Assembly: GCA_963726765.1 (NCBI GenBank)
Contig: CAVSDH010000010.1
Location: 248,001-312,000 of the forward strand
Origin: CAIWHR01 sp963726765
GTDB lineage: Bacteria > Pseudomonadota > Gammaproteobacteria > Burkholderiales > Casimicrobiaceae
Length of the DNA stretch: 64,000 nt
Reading direction: 5' to 3'
A program made the translations under genes and the position numbers. The notes beneath the pieces were generated by a model. The model had not been told where the DNA came from, did not search any database, and was given only the letters and a program-made list of their open reading frames with translations. Below are positions 45,221-57,271 of the stretch, one piece after another. The stretch's first letter is position 1, and each line of letters begins with the position of its first letter.

Positions 45221-45634
45221 ATGAGCAATACGCTGCGCAAGGTCGATTACTTCTACGTAATGGTGCCGAACCGCGCGGGTAACGGCGCGAAGATCATGTC
45301 CGCGCTCGCGGCGGAAGGCGTCAATCTGCTCGCTTTCTCCGGGTTTCCGAATGGACGCGAAGCCCAGCTCGATCTGATGCCGGAGGACAGCGCGAAATTC
45401 CGGAAGGCCGCGAAGAAGCTCGGACTCAAGGTGTCCGATCGCAAGACCGGATTCCTGTGCCATGGCGACGATCGGGTCGGCGCGATGACGCGGATTCTGG
45501 ACAAGCTGGCCGGCGCAAAGATCAATGTGATCGCCGTCGACGCCGTCACCGGTGGCAAAGGCCGATTCGGCGCAATCTTCTGGGTGAAGCCGACGGCGGT
45601 CGCCAAAGCGGCAAAGCTGCTCGGCGCGCGCTGA
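45221..45634 (+). CDS. ACT domain protein
   Basis: The 137-residue protein consists of two ACT-like halves: VPNRAGNGAKIMSALAAEGV with NLLAFSGFP, and HGDDRVGAMTRILDKLAGAK with INVIAVDAVTGG. ACT modules bind amino acids or other small ligands; stand-alone pairs may act as regulatory subunits. The start is set by a perfect AAGGAGG site. No enzyme gene is coupled to it. Confidence 0.8.
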   Translation: MSNTLRKVDYFYVMVPNRAGNGAKIMSALAAEGVNLLAFSGFPNGREAQLDLMPEDSAKFRKAAKKLGLKVSDRKTGFLCHGDDRVGAMTRILDKLAGAKINVIAVDAVTGGKGRFGAIFWVKPTAVAKAAKLLGAR

Positions 45635-45680
45635 AACCGGGTTGCGCCGAATGACATGGCGCGACGAACGATCCGCGGGT

Positions 45681-48308
<2,628 letters not shown>

Positions 48309-48434
48309 GGGGGACGACGTGCCATTGCCGTCAGTCCTCTCGGCCAGGGCGGAGAGGGAAGTTGATGAAGCGGGGCGCCGCACATCGCGTTGCGCTCGCG
48401 TCGACGATTTCCTCGGACGCGGAGCGACGGGCCG

Positions 48435-49473
48435 TCAGACCGCAATTGCAAGCTCTTCCGCCGGCACCCTTCTTGGCGGCACGCCCCTGACGGCATCCGA
48501 AATTGCGCGGATGTGCGCCGGCGTGGTGCCGCAACAGCCGCCGACGATGTTGACGAAGCCGCTGCGCGCGAACTCGCCGATGAGACGCGCGGTCTGCGCC
48601 GGGGTTTCATCGTACCCGGTCTCCGCCATCGGGTTCGGCAAGCCGGCATTGGGGTAGCACGACACGAACGTGTCGGCGACGCGCGCCATTTCCTCGAGAT
48701 AGGGCCGCATCAGCGCGCCGCCGAGCGCGCAGTTGAGTCCGACCGCGAGCGGGCGCACGTGTCGCACCGAGTTCCAGAACGCCTCGGTCGTCTGACCGGA
48801 GAGCGTGCGACCGGAGGCGTCGGTAATGGTGCCGGAAACGATGACGGGCAACCGCCGCCCCGTGCGATCGAAATGGGACTCCAGCGCGAACAACGCGGCC
48901 TTGCCGTTCAGCGTATCGAAGATCGTTTCGACGAGGAAGAGGTCCGCGCCGCCTTCCGCCAGCCCAGACGATGGCTTCGTCGTAGGTCGCCACGAGCTCG
49001 TCGAAGCGGACGTTGCGTGCGCCGGGATCGTTGACGTCGGGCGAGATCGACGCAGTGCGGTTGGTCGGCCCCAGCGCCCCTGCGACAAAGCGCGGCTTGT
49101 CCGGTGTGCGACGGGTCCAGTCGTCCGCGCAATCCCGCGCGATCCTTGCCGCGGCGAAGTTGATGTCGCGCACGTGACCTTCGAGCCGATAGTCCGCCTG
49201 GGCGATCGCCGTCGCATTGAACGTGTTGGTCTCGATGATGTCGGCACCGGCGTCGAGGTACGCGTCGTGTATTGCACGGATCACCTGCGGCTGGGTGAGC
49301 ACGAGGACGTCGTTGTCGCCCTTGATGTCGTGCGTGTGGCCGGCAAAGCAGGCACCCCTGTACTCGGCTTCGCCGAGCCGGTACCCCTGGATCATCGTTC
49401 CCATGGCCCCGTCCATCACGAGGATGCGCTCCGCGAGCAGCGCGGCGAGAAGTTCGGTGCGGTCGGGTTGCAT
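48435..49473 (-). CDS. homocysteine S-methyltransferase module of split MetH (frameshifted)
   Basis: About 345 residues after repair. It is the N-terminal module of methionine synthase as a separate gene: LVMDGAMGTMIQGYRLGEA, DIIETNTFNATAIAQADY, and zinc cysteines in VGLNCALGGALM and NIVGGCCGTTPAHIRAI. Frames join when one base at about 48966 is removed, giving DEAIVGLAEGGADLFLVE. It binds homocysteine through zinc. It precedes the larger metH gene by 126 bases on the same strand, so the two are co-expressed. Confidence 0.9.
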
Positions 49474-49506
49474 GCGAGCGGACGTCGGCCTTGCATTGTC
49501 AGCGCA

Positions 49507-49515
49507 AATTCTAGC
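49507..49515 (-). promoter_or_regulatory. extended -10 candidate for the split metH genes
   Basis: On the minus strand TGCTAGAAT forms an extended -10 element 34 bases before the start of the homocysteine methyltransferase gene. No good -35 is present at standard spacing. No riboswitch fold was recognised in the short leader. Confidence 0.3.
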
Positions 49516-49632
49516 ATCGGCACGCACGGAGCATCGTTCAATCCCGCGCCGTTGCATCGGCGCACGGCGGGTTATATCGCCCAAACCGATTGCCATAACC
49601 CAATTTCCGCCGCGCGTGCTAGATTTCCGCCC

Positions 49633-50019
49633 ATGAAGCACCTCAAGCCCAAGGAAGCCGTGCAGTTCCTGCAGGAAAATCCCTCCGCGGTCTTCATCGA
49701 CTGCCGCAGCGAGATGGAGTACTTCTTCGTCGGGCATCCGGTCGGCGCCCATCATGTCGCGTGGAACGACGGCCCCGATTGGGACATCAACCCGCACTTC
49801 GTGGGCCAGGTGAAGAAGGTCACCAGCGCGAACCGGCCCGTCGTGCTGATCTGCCGCAGCGGGCACCGTTCGATCGATGCCGGGATGGCACTCGAAAAGG
49901 CGGGATTCGCCGAGGTCTACAACGTCCTCGATGGTTTCGAGGGTCCCCTCGACGACGATCACCATCGCGGATCGATCTCCGGCTGGCGCATGGAAGGACT
50001 GCCCTGGGAGCAGGTCTAG
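49633..50019 (+). CDS. rhodanese-like protein
   Basis: The 128-residue protein is a single rhodanese domain. The catalytic cysteine is in VLICRSGHRSIDAGMALEKA, and AVFIDCRSEMEYFFVGHPVG is the substrate-side region. CRSGHRS is a sulfur- or phosphate-type loop seen in single-domain sulfurtransferases. It moves sulfane sulfur to thiol acceptors in the cytoplasm. It is divergent from the metH pair. Confidence 0.9.
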   Translation: MKHLKPKEAVQFLQENPSAVFIDCRSEMEYFFVGHPVGAHHVAWNDGPDWDINPHFVGQVKKVTSANRPVVLICRSGHRSIDAGMALEKAGFAEVYNVLDGFEGPLDDDHHRGSISGWRMEGLPWEQV

Positions 50020-50109
50020 GAATCGGCTAGTCGGACGGGGCGCTACAAGCCCCACCGGATCGATCCGGCGCACAATGCCGGGGTTCGCAAATCCCCGCCC
50101 TGAGTCGTG

Positions 50110-50869
50110 ATGGCCACCTGCGGCCGCCTCTGCACGCTCTTCTACGACGCCGACAGGCCGCGCGCCTCCGATGCAGAGGTCGCGTGGTACGCGGCCCGCT
50201 TGCCGCCGGCCGCGGGACCGTCTCTCGAGGTGATGTCGGGGTCCGGCCGACTGCTGATCCCGCTGCTGCAGCAACAGTGCAACGTCCATGGCGCGGACTC
50301 GTCTTCCGCGATGATCGCGAGCTGCGAATCGCGCCTTGTCGCAGCCGGGCTCGCCGACGCCGCTCTTCAGGCAGGATATCGTGACGCTCAACCTGCCGTT
50401 CCGCTATGTCGCCGTAATCGTTGCCGCAGGATCGTTCCAGTCGCTGACCGATCCTGTGGCTGCGCAAAAGGCGCTCGAACGCATCCGCGCGCATCTCGTC
50501 CTACCGGGGTTGCTGCTGATGGATCTCTACGTTCCTGCCGAGGCCGTGCATCCTCCGGGCGCGTCCGTGGTCCAGGTGCAGACGATCACCTTGCCCGACG
50601 CCACGACGATCGCGCGACGCTCCGAAGTCTTCGTCGACGTCGAAGGACGGCGGATCGACATCCGGAGCAGATACGAGCAGCGCGAGCGCGCGACCATCCT
50701 GTCACGCGAGGACGACACATCCGCGGTGAACTGGTACAGCGAGGAGGAAATCGTCGCGCTGCTGCAGGATGCCGGCTATCGCGATGTCGCGATCGGCGCG
50801 CCCGCTCGGGCGGCGGGCGATGAAACACCAGAGGGGGAACGCAGGTTTTCGGTGAGTGCGACCGCATGA
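50110..50869 (+). CDS. SAM-dependent methyltransferase (frameshifted)
   Basis: About 252 residues after repair, a class I methyltransferase. The SAM-binding loop is SLEVMSGSGRLLIPLLQQ, HGADSSSAMIASCESRL is motif II, and VAVIVAAGSFQSLTDPVAA is the post-I/II region. LLLMDLYVPAEAVHPPGASV and a C-terminal NWYSEEEIVALLQDAGYRDV follow. Frames join if one base at 50359-50363 is removed (LADALFRQDIVTLNLPFRY). Substrate unknown. It converges with the GNAT gene. Confidence 0.82.
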
Positions 50870-50881
50870 GGCGCCGGCCGC

Positions 50882-51370
50882 TCACAACAGAAGCGACATG
50901 TACACCGCGCCCGGCAACGGATTGACGTAGTACGGCGCGCATTCGCGGAATCCGGACGCGGCGTAAAGTCTGCGTGCGTCGGTCATCCAGTCGATCGTGT
51001 CGAGCTTGAGTTCTCCGTAGCCGATGGTCCGCGCTTCGAGGAGCAGCGCGTCGATCAGCTTTCGCCCCCAGCCGCCTCCGCGCGCAGCGGGTTGAACGTA
51101 GAGGCGCTTCACCTCTGCCACGCCGCCGTGACCTGATTCGGCAGCCGGGGAGTGGGGACGCAACGCTATGCAACCGAACGCCTGCGCGGGCTCGCCGGCC
51201 AGGAGCAGGCGCCCGCCCGGGCGCGCGTAGGCGCCGGGCAACGTCGCGAGCTCGCGGTCGAAACCCTGGAAGCACAGGTCGACGTCAAGCCACTTCGCGT
51301 ACTCGATGAACAACGCGCGGGCCTGCGCGAAGTCCGCATGAGTCAACGCTTCCCGGATTGTGGCACTCAT
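50882..51370 (-). CDS. GNAT family N-acetyltransferase
   Basis: The 162-residue protein has the acetyl-CoA binding signature in VKRLYVQPAARGGGWGRKLI followed by DALLLEARTIGYGELKLDT. The start region IREALTHADFAQARALFIEY is usual for small GNATs. The acceptor is unknown. It stands alone between the methyltransferase (convergent) and the SPOR gene. Confidence 0.88.
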   Translation of the reverse strand: MSATIREALTHADFAQARALFIEYAKWLDVDLCFQGFDRELATLPGAYARPGGRLLLAGEPAQAFGCIALRPHSPAAESGHGGVAEVKRLYVQPAARGGGWGRKLIDALLLEARTIGYGELKLDTIDWMTDARRLYAASGFRECAPYYVNPLPGAVYMSLLL

Positions 51371-51427
51371 CGCGGTGCGGCTGGCGGCGAGGAGGTTGCT
51401 GCGGGCGAGTCGGCGGGGGGACGCTCG

Positions 51428-52078
51428 TCAAACCGGCTTTTCACAGGCGCCGATCTTCACTTCCGCACCCGGATACGACGGCGCAAGTTCGCGCAGCCTG
51501 AGAATCGCCGGTTGCTGCGGATCGCGGATGACGAGCATCGACTGTACGGTCACCTGCTGCCGCGGCGCGACCCTCGCTCCGGCGATGCCCTGCTTCGCAA
51601 GTTCCACGAGCTGCAGGTTCGCCGCATCCTCGGTCTTGAATGCGCCGAGCGCGATCGCAAACCTCTGGGGACCACCGTCGATGACGATGGCGTCCCGCAA
51701 TCCGGCGCTCCTGAGTTCCGCAACGCGCCGGTCGGCTGCGGCCTTGTTCGCGAGCGGCGGCAGGTACGTCCACCACGCGTTCGAGGCCTCGACCCGTCGC
51801 TGCGACAGGAGCTTGCCGAGCGCCAAAGATTCCACGTCGGCCAGCGCGCGCGCGCGGTCGGCATCGCCGAACGGTCCCCATTCGAGGCAGATATCGGCGA
51901 GCGCCGCCGCCTTCGCCGGCCCCAGCGCAGCAACCTCCTGCGGGGTCAGCAGCTTGATCTTGTCGGGCTGCACCTGTTCCTTGAGGCGCACGCCCTCGCC
52001 GCTGCTCGCACCGTCGAGCCACAGGTAACCGGCCAGCGCCAGGTTCGCGAGCAGCAGGAAGGAGACCAGCGTGCGCAT
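51428..52078 (-). CDS. SPOR domain protein downstream of coaX
   Basis: The 216-residue protein has one N-terminal membrane helix (MRTLVSFLLLANLALAGYLW), a variable linker and a C-terminal SPOR-like repeat region: WWTYLPPLANKAAADRRVAE, RFAIALGAFKTEDAANL and similar. SPOR domains bind denuded peptidoglycan at division sites. A gene of this type after birA and coaX is common in betaproteobacteria. It starts nine bases after the coaX stop. Confidence 0.82.
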   Translation of the reverse strand: MRTLVSFLLLANLALAGYLWLDGASSGEGVRLKEQVQPDKIKLLTPQEVAALGPAKAAALADICLEWGPFGDADRARALADVESLALGKLLSQRRVEASNAWWTYLPPLANKAAADRRVAELRSAGLRDAIVIDGGPQRFAIALGAFKTEDAANLQLVELAKQGIAGARVAPRQQVTVQSMLVIRDPQQPAILRLRELAPSYPGAEVKIGACEKPV

Positions 52079-52087
52079 GGCGGAATA

Positions 52088-52846
52088 TTAAACGGGTGCG
52101 GTGACGCCGGCCAGCGCGAGCACGCCTTCGAGAACGAGATTGTCCACCACCTCGACCGGCGGGCTCAGGTGCGGCGCGATCTCCGCGCCGGCGCCGCCCG
52201 AGAGATAGACGCGCACCTGGGCCGGATTGCTGTCGATCTGCCGGCGCATCTGCTCGACCGCTCCGCAGATTGCCTGCATCGCGCCCGAGAGAAGCGCATC
52301 GGCGGTGTTGTCCGGAAACTCGCGGAATTCCCCGGGGGCGTACTTGAGCGCCGCCGTGTTCTCCGCCAGCGTCTGCAGCATCAGACGCATGCCGGGGAGT
52401 ATGAGCCCGCCGCGAAACACGCCCTCTTCGTCGAGCGCGTCGACGGTCACGGCCGTGCCCGCGTTGACGACGACGCATGCGGGCGGAAAGAGGTCGGTGA
52501 CAACCGAACGCTGCCTCGCCGCGACCAGCGACGCCCAGCGATCGGCGCCGAGTTGCGACGGCTGCGCGTACATGTTGGTGACGCCGCACGCGCGCGTGCC
52601 CGCGGCGAGCCATTCGGGAACCAGGCGCCACCGCGCGAGTTGCGCCTCGATCCGAACGCGCGTCGCCTCGCCCGCGACGTTGACACCGACCGCGCGGATC
52701 GGCCGCGGCAGGTTGTGCCAGTCGCGCAGCGCGAGCGTTCCGATGTCGGCGTTGGGCGTAACACCCTGCGCCATCCATCCGTACGGGCCGTAGAGACCCC
52801 ATTTCATCCGGCTGTTGCCGGCGTCGATGACGAGCACCGGCGTCAT
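52088..52846 (-). CDS. coaX: type III pantothenate kinase
   Basis: The 252-residue CoaX-type kinase has MTPVLVIDAGNSRMKWGLYG as the phosphate-1 motif. LGADRWASLVAARQR is the pantothenate/K+ region, VVVNAGTAVTVDAL the phosphate-2 motif and GLILPGMRLM its partner. VYLSGGAGAEIAPHL is the adenosine motif. It phosphorylates pantothenate in the first step of CoA synthesis. The start is the ATG at 52846. It follows birA as usual in this lineage, though here 149 bases apart. Confidence 0.93.
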   Translation of the reverse strand: MTPVLVIDAGNSRMKWGLYGPYGWMAQGVTPNADIGTLALRDWHNLPRPIRAVGVNVAGEATRVRIEAQLARWRLVPEWLAAGTRACGVTNMYAQPSQLGADRWASLVAARQRSVVTDLFPPACVVVNAGTAVTVDALDEEGVFRGGLILPGMRLMLQTLAENTAALKYAPGEFREFPDNTADALLSGAMQAICGAVEQMRRQIDSNPAQVRVYLSGGAGAEIAPHLSPPVEVVDNLVLEGVLALAGVTAPV

Positions 52847-52995
52847 GGGGGCGAATCGATGCGGGATTCCGATGGCGCGACGCACGCGCGGTGCGCGATC
52901 GACCGCAACGTGTCGCCACGCTGCCGCTGGATACGCCGGGTCCCCTTGTTCTGTGGGCCCGCCGCCGGATTCATCGGACCCGTCCGCACGCGGCG

Positions 52996-54000
52996 CTACG
53001 CGCGGCGCAGCGAAATCTCGCCGGAAAGAAAACGCGCGCGACGCGGCCCGTCGGCGAGGACCAGCGCGCCGCTCGCGTCCACGCCCGCGACCTTGCCGGC
53101 GACGGTCGCGCCGTCGGGAAGGAGCAGCGTCACCGGCTTGCCCTGGTACGCGTGGCGGTGCTGCCATTCGGCGGCGAACGGCGCAAAGCCTTCCTTCGCG
53201 TACTGCGCAAGCACGGCCGCGAGTTCCGCGATGAGGCAGGCGAGCAGCCGGTTGCGGTCGAAATTCCTTGCCCCGCGCCCGGCGATCGTCGCGAGGTCGG
53301 TCACCGGCACGGCGATGTCCCTGCGCGCCGCTGCGGGCAACCGAACGTTGAGGCCGACCCCGATCACGGTGGTCGACGGTCCGAGCGCGTCGCCATTCAC
53401 TTCGATCAGGATGCCGCCCACCTTGAGGTGTCGGTGAATGATGTCGTTCGGCCATTTGACCGCGATGCCGCGAAACCCTTCGGATTCGAGCGCGCGCGCG
53501 ACGGCGACGCCGACCGCGAGAGAAAGTCCCGCGAGGAATCCCGCACCCTGCTCGAAGCGCCAGCCGATCGAGAACGTGAGGCTGCCGCCGGCAATCGCGG
53601 TCCACGTGCGGCCCCGCCTGCCGCGCCCGGCGGTCTGCCATTCGGCAGCGAGAGCGACGCCGTGAACGTCGCGCTTCTGCGCCCGGCGCAGGAGTTCCGA
53701 GGACGTCGAGTCGAGCTGATCGACCACCTCGACGGTGAGCCGGGGACCGCCTCCGCGGAGCACCGACTGCTCGGTGAGCGCCTCGCGAACGGATTTGGCG
53801 TCGAGGAAGTCGGGCGCTTCGAGCAACCTGTAGCCGCGCCCCTTTATCCGCTCGAGATTGAGCCCGGCTGATTCGGCGTCCTTCAGGACCTGCGAGACGC
53901 GGGCGCGCGTGAGCCCCACCTGCGCGGCGAGGTCCTCGCCGGAGTGGAAAGCCCCGTCCGAGAGCCGGCGGAGCAACGTGAAACCGATTGGAGTGAGCAC
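52996..54000 (-). CDS. birA: biotin--[acetyl-CoA-carboxylase] ligase, bifunctional
   Basis: The 334-residue protein has a winged helix at the N terminus (LAAQVGLTRARVSQVLKDAE) and a biotin protein ligase core. The biotinyl-AMP site is in WQTAGRGRRGRTWTAIAGGS, with VKWPNDIIHRHLKVGGILIE next and a C-terminal domain ending GEISLRRA. It attaches biotin to carboxylases and may also repress biotin genes through the DNA-binding part. A GTG start is used, with an AT-rich leader just upstream. Confidence 0.93.
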   Translation of the reverse strand: MLTPIGFTLLRRLSDGAFHSGEDLAAQVGLTRARVSQVLKDAESAGLNLERIKGRGYRLLEAPDFLDAKSVREALTEQSVLRGGGPRLTVEVVDQLDSTSSELLRRAQKRDVHGVALAAEWQTAGRGRRGRTWTAIAGGSLTFSIGWRFEQGAGFLAGLSLAVGVAVARALESEGFRGIAVKWPNDIIHRHLKVGGILIEVNGDALGPSTTVIGVGLNVRLPAAARRDIAVPVTDLATIAGRGARNFDRNRLLACLIAELAAVLAQYAKEGFAPFAAEWQHRHAYQGKPVTLLLPDGATVAGKVAGVDASGALVLADGPRRARFLSGEISLRRA

Positions 54001-54136
54001 TGACTTGTTTTACGGGATGTAAGCCATTGAAGGATAACAGAATCCGATTTGGATTTCCATCCTCAACGGACACCCCGCAAATGCGGCCGGAAGCCCGGAT
54101 TGCAATGCAAACCGGGCAAGGCGTCGGGCGCTGCCG

Positions 54137-55234
54137 TCAGCCTTTGAGTACGCCCCTGCGGATCTGGTCCTGCTCGATCGATTCGAACAGCGCGCGAAAA
54201 TTGCCTTCGCCGAAACCCTCGTTGCCCTTGCGCTGGATGATCTCGAAGAAGATCGGCCCAATGACGGTTCGGGTGAAGATCTGCAGCAGCATCTCGTTCG
54301 CGGCCGGGGCGCCGTCGAGCAGGATGCGGTTCCGTTGCAGCCGTGCCGTGTCCTCGGCGTGGCCCGGCAGGCGCGCGGACAGCGCCTCGTAGTACGTGTC
54401 GGGCGTATCCTGGAATTCGACGTTCGTCCGGCGCAGCGATTCGACCGTCGCGTAGATGTCGTCCGTCGCCAGCGCAACGTGCTGGATGCCCTCGCCGCGA
54501 TAGTCGATCAGATATTCCTGGATCTGGCTCTTGTCGTCGCTGCTCTCGTTGATCGGAATGCGGATCTTGCCGCAGGGGCTCGTCATCGCCTTCGACTTGA
54601 GGCCGGTAAGCTGACCCTCGATGTCGAAGTAGCGGATCTCGCGAAAATTGAACAGGCGCTCGTAGAAGCCCGCCCACTCGTCCATCCGGCCGCGATGCAC
54701 GTTGTGCGTCAGGTGGTCCACGTTCGTGAGCCCGGCGCCCCTGGGGTGCGGATCCGCGCCGGGAAGCGGCACGAAGTCGATGTCGTAGATCGACACTCCG
54801 CCGCCCGCATTTGCGTCGGCTCCCGCATAGCGGTCGACGAGATAGATGAGCGAATCGCCGATGCCCTTGATCGCCGGGATGTTGAGCTCCATCGGCCCGG
54901 GGTGCGCCTCGACACCCCATGCGCCGTTCTGGACGCATTTGCGATAGGCGAGCGCCGCGTCCTTGACGCGAAAGGCGATGGCGCAGATCGACGGGCCGTG
55001 CACGCGGGCAAAGGCCTGCGCAAAGCTGTCGGGCTCGGCGTTGACGACGAAATTGACGCCGCCCTGCCGATAGAGGAGCACGTTCTTCGATCGATGCTTC
55101 GCGACCGCGGTGAAGCCCATCCTGCCGAAAAGCAGGCCGAGCGCGGCGGGATCGGGCGCGGCGTACTCGATGAACTCGAAGCCGTCCGTTCCGAGCGGAT
55201 TGTCCCAGAGGTCGCGGGGGGATGCCTGTGCCAT
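54137..55234 (-). CDS. hpd: 4-hydroxyphenylpyruvate dioxygenase
   Basis: The 365-residue enzyme has all three iron ligands in place: His in LTNVDHLTHNVHRG, His in GEGIQHVALAT and Glu in IFFEIIQRKGNEGFGEGNF. The tail ALFESIEQDQIRRGVL is typical of bacterial Hpd. It converts 4-hydroxyphenylpyruvate to homogentisate in tyrosine catabolism. No hmgA or fahA adjoins. It is intact in contrast to the HPPD-like protein at 10490. Co-directional with birA downstream. Confidence 0.94.
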   Translation of the reverse strand: MAQASPRDLWDNPLGTDGFEFIEYAAPDPAALGLLFGRMGFTAVAKHRSKNVLLYRQGGVNFVVNAEPDSFAQAFARVHGPSICAIAFRVKDAALAYRKCVQNGAWGVEAHPGPMELNIPAIKGIGDSLIYLVDRYAGADANAGGGVSIYDIDFVPLPGADPHPRGAGLTNVDHLTHNVHRGRMDEWAGFYERLFNFREIRYFDIEGQLTGLKSKAMTSPCGKIRIPINESSDDKSQIQEYLIDYRGEGIQHVALATDDIYATVESLRRTNVEFQDTPDTYYEALSARLPGHAEDTARLQRNRILLDGAPAANEMLLQIFTRTVIGPIFFEIIQRKGNEGFGEGNFRALFESIEQDQIRRGVLKG

Positions 55235-55313
55235 GGCCGAAAACCGTTCGAAGATCAGTTGCGAAGACGAGCCAGCTTGCGCGCCCGGGCAAGTGTAGCC
55301 GGAAACGCGCGGG

Positions 55314-56111
55314 TCATCCCGCGAGCCGCCTCAGCACCTTCGGATGCAGCGCCGCGTCGCCGCATGCGACCACCGAACCGCCTTCATCGCAGCGCCCTCC
55401 GTCCCACGACGTGACCACGCCCCCTGCCGCCTCGACGATGGGAATCAGCGCCTGGATGTCGTAGGCGTGCAATGACGATTCGATCACGACGTCGATGAGG
55501 CCCATCGCCAGCAGGCAGTAGGCGTAGCAGTCGCCGCCCCACCGCGTCAGGCGCACTTCGCGGGCGACGCGCCGGAAAGCGGCGCGATCGCTCGCCTTGC
55601 GGAACATCGTAGGGTCGGTGGAGGCGAGAACGGCGGCGTCGAGCGCGCGGCAGCGACGGGTCCGCAACCGCCGTCGCTCGCGGCCGCGCCGCCATTCCGC
55701 CGCGCCGCCGGCCTGCGCGAGGAACGACTCGCCGACATACGGCTGGTGGGCCACGCCGGCGACGACGCGCTCGCCGTCGTTCACCGCGATCAGCGTCGCC
55801 CAGTGCATCTGTCCGAGAATGAAGCTTCGAGTGCCGTCGATGGGATCGATCACCCACGTGTAAGGCGAAGTTCCCTGCTGCCATCCCATCTCCTCGCCGC
55901 GGATGCCGTGATCCGGGTAAGCGCGACGGATGCGCGCGCGGATCACTTCCTCGGCCGCGCGGTCGGCAATGGTCACGGGATCGAAGCCGCGCGCGCCGCC
56001 CTTGTCCGCGACGTCGAGCGCCGCGCGGAAATGCGGCAGGATCGCCTTGCCGGCGGCCTGCGCCAACCGATGGGTGAAGTCGAGAAAATCGGGTGTGCTG
56101 TTTCTGGACAT
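55314..56111 (-). CDS. hisN: histidinol-phosphatase, inositol monophosphatase family
   Basis: The 265-residue metal-dependent phosphatase has EE in GIRGEEMGWQQG, the WVIDPIDGTRSFILGQMHWA motif and a C-terminal RWGGDCYAYCLLAMGLIDVV, which favours the HisN (histidinol-phosphatase) subgroup over inositol phosphatases. Substrate assignment remains provisional. The start is MSRNSTPDFLDF; the frame is open further upstream into the epimerase gene without a stop, which may reflect an error at that junction. Confidence 0.82.
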   Translation of the reverse strand: MSRNSTPDFLDFTHRLAQAAGKAILPHFRAALDVADKGGARGFDPVTIADRAAEEVIRARIRRAYPDHGIRGEEMGWQQGTSPYTWVIDPIDGTRSFILGQMHWATLIAVNDGERVVAGVAHQPYVGESFLAQAGGAAEWRRGRERRRLRTRRCRALDAAVLASTDPTMFRKASDRAAFRRVAREVRLTRWGGDCYAYCLLAMGLIDVVIESSLHAYDIQALIPIVEAAGGVVTSWDGGRCDEGGSVVACGDAALHPKVLRRLAG

Positions 56112-56191
56112 GCGGGGTGCAGCTGCGCTGCTCGCGGCGCGCCGTGGAACTCCTATCATCGCACGGCGATGCCGGCGCGCCACGGGCGCCG

Positions 56192-57228
56192 TCAACCCGA
56201 CGAGTGCGGCCCGCAGCAGCGCGGCTTCCTTCGCCGCCGAGAGTACGTTGCGCCAAGCGGACGGAATTGTCGCGCTTCGCGAGCCACGCAGACGTATCGG
56301 CGAGCGTACGTTCGACCGGGCCGAAGCTCAACCCGTGACCCAGCGCCTTTCCGCACGAGAACGACATGAACCCTGCCGTCGATGGATCCGATTGAGGAAG
56401 CCAGAGCGGAAGCTCGGTCCACGGCACGATGCCCTGCCCGAGGATCGTCGCCTCGTCGATCCACGCAGGAGCGACCGCACGTCCATCCGTTCCCGCCTGC
56501 TGCCCCAGCGCATCGACGAGCTGCCCGAATGTCCAACGCCCGGGCGGACTGCAGGCGTTGAACGTGCCGGCAACCCGGGCGGCCGCGAGATCCAGCATCC
56601 ATTCCGCCAGATCCCGCGCATCGATGAACTGGACGGGTCGCGAAGGCGGCGCGGGGACTGCCGCAAGTGCGCCCCGCTCGCCCAGAAGTCCCGGCTGCAG
56701 GAAGCGCGCAACCCAGTACGAGAAGCGGTCGGTGGGATCATGAGGACCCACGATCAGCCCCGCCCGAACGATCGTCGCCCGGTCGTCGAATGCCGCAAGG
56801 ACCTGCCGCTCGCAGGCCGCCTTGAGGGGACCGTAATGCTCGATGACGTCCTCCGACGCCGCATCCGGGAGTTCGGCAAGCGGCGCGCGCTCGTCCTGGC
56901 CAGCCGTACTGTCGTCGGCGTACACGGACAGCGACGAGACGAAGAGGTAATGCGACACGCGGGCCGCAAGGAGTCGTGCCGACGCGCCGACGCAGCGCGG
57001 AAGGTAGCCGCTCGTGTCGATCGCCGCGTCCCACGATCCCTCCGCGAGGGCGCCGAGTCCCGGCGCAATGCCCGGATCGCGGTTGCCGGCGCGGCGCTCC
57101 ACGGCGCCGCCCCACGGCACCGGTGCTCGACCGCGCGTGAAGATCGTGACGCTGCAGCGACGCGCCAGCGCGGCGTCGACCACATGCCGGCCGAGGAACT
57201 GGGTGCCGCCGAGGACGAGCAGTTTCAA
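56192..57228 (-). CDS. NAD-dependent epimerase/dehydratase, C-terminal end unclear
   Basis: The atypical short-chain dehydrogenase starts MKLLVLGGTQFLGRHVVDAA, the NAD loop. AAIDTSGYLPRCVGASARLL and HYLFVSSLSVYADDS hold the serine region, and HYGPLKAACERQVL replaces the usual YxxxK with Tyr and Lys. The predicted frame shows normal family sequence to about GPVERTLADTSAWLAKRD, then loses it and has no stop until 55384, inside hisN. Another frame nearby reads SAWRNVLSAAKEAALLRA, so a +1 error near 56255 is likely. The end is placed at a nearby TGA in the third frame and is only approximate. Confidence 0.7.
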
Positions 57229-57271
57229 CGCAGAAGGACCTCGGGCGAGGCGACCGGCGCTCGCGCGGCCG

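Noticed and set aside
49474..49632. Cobalamin or SAH riboswitch upstream of the split metH genes
   Set aside because: The leader is short and shows no consensus core; only a possible extended -10 and a weak inverted repeat are present.
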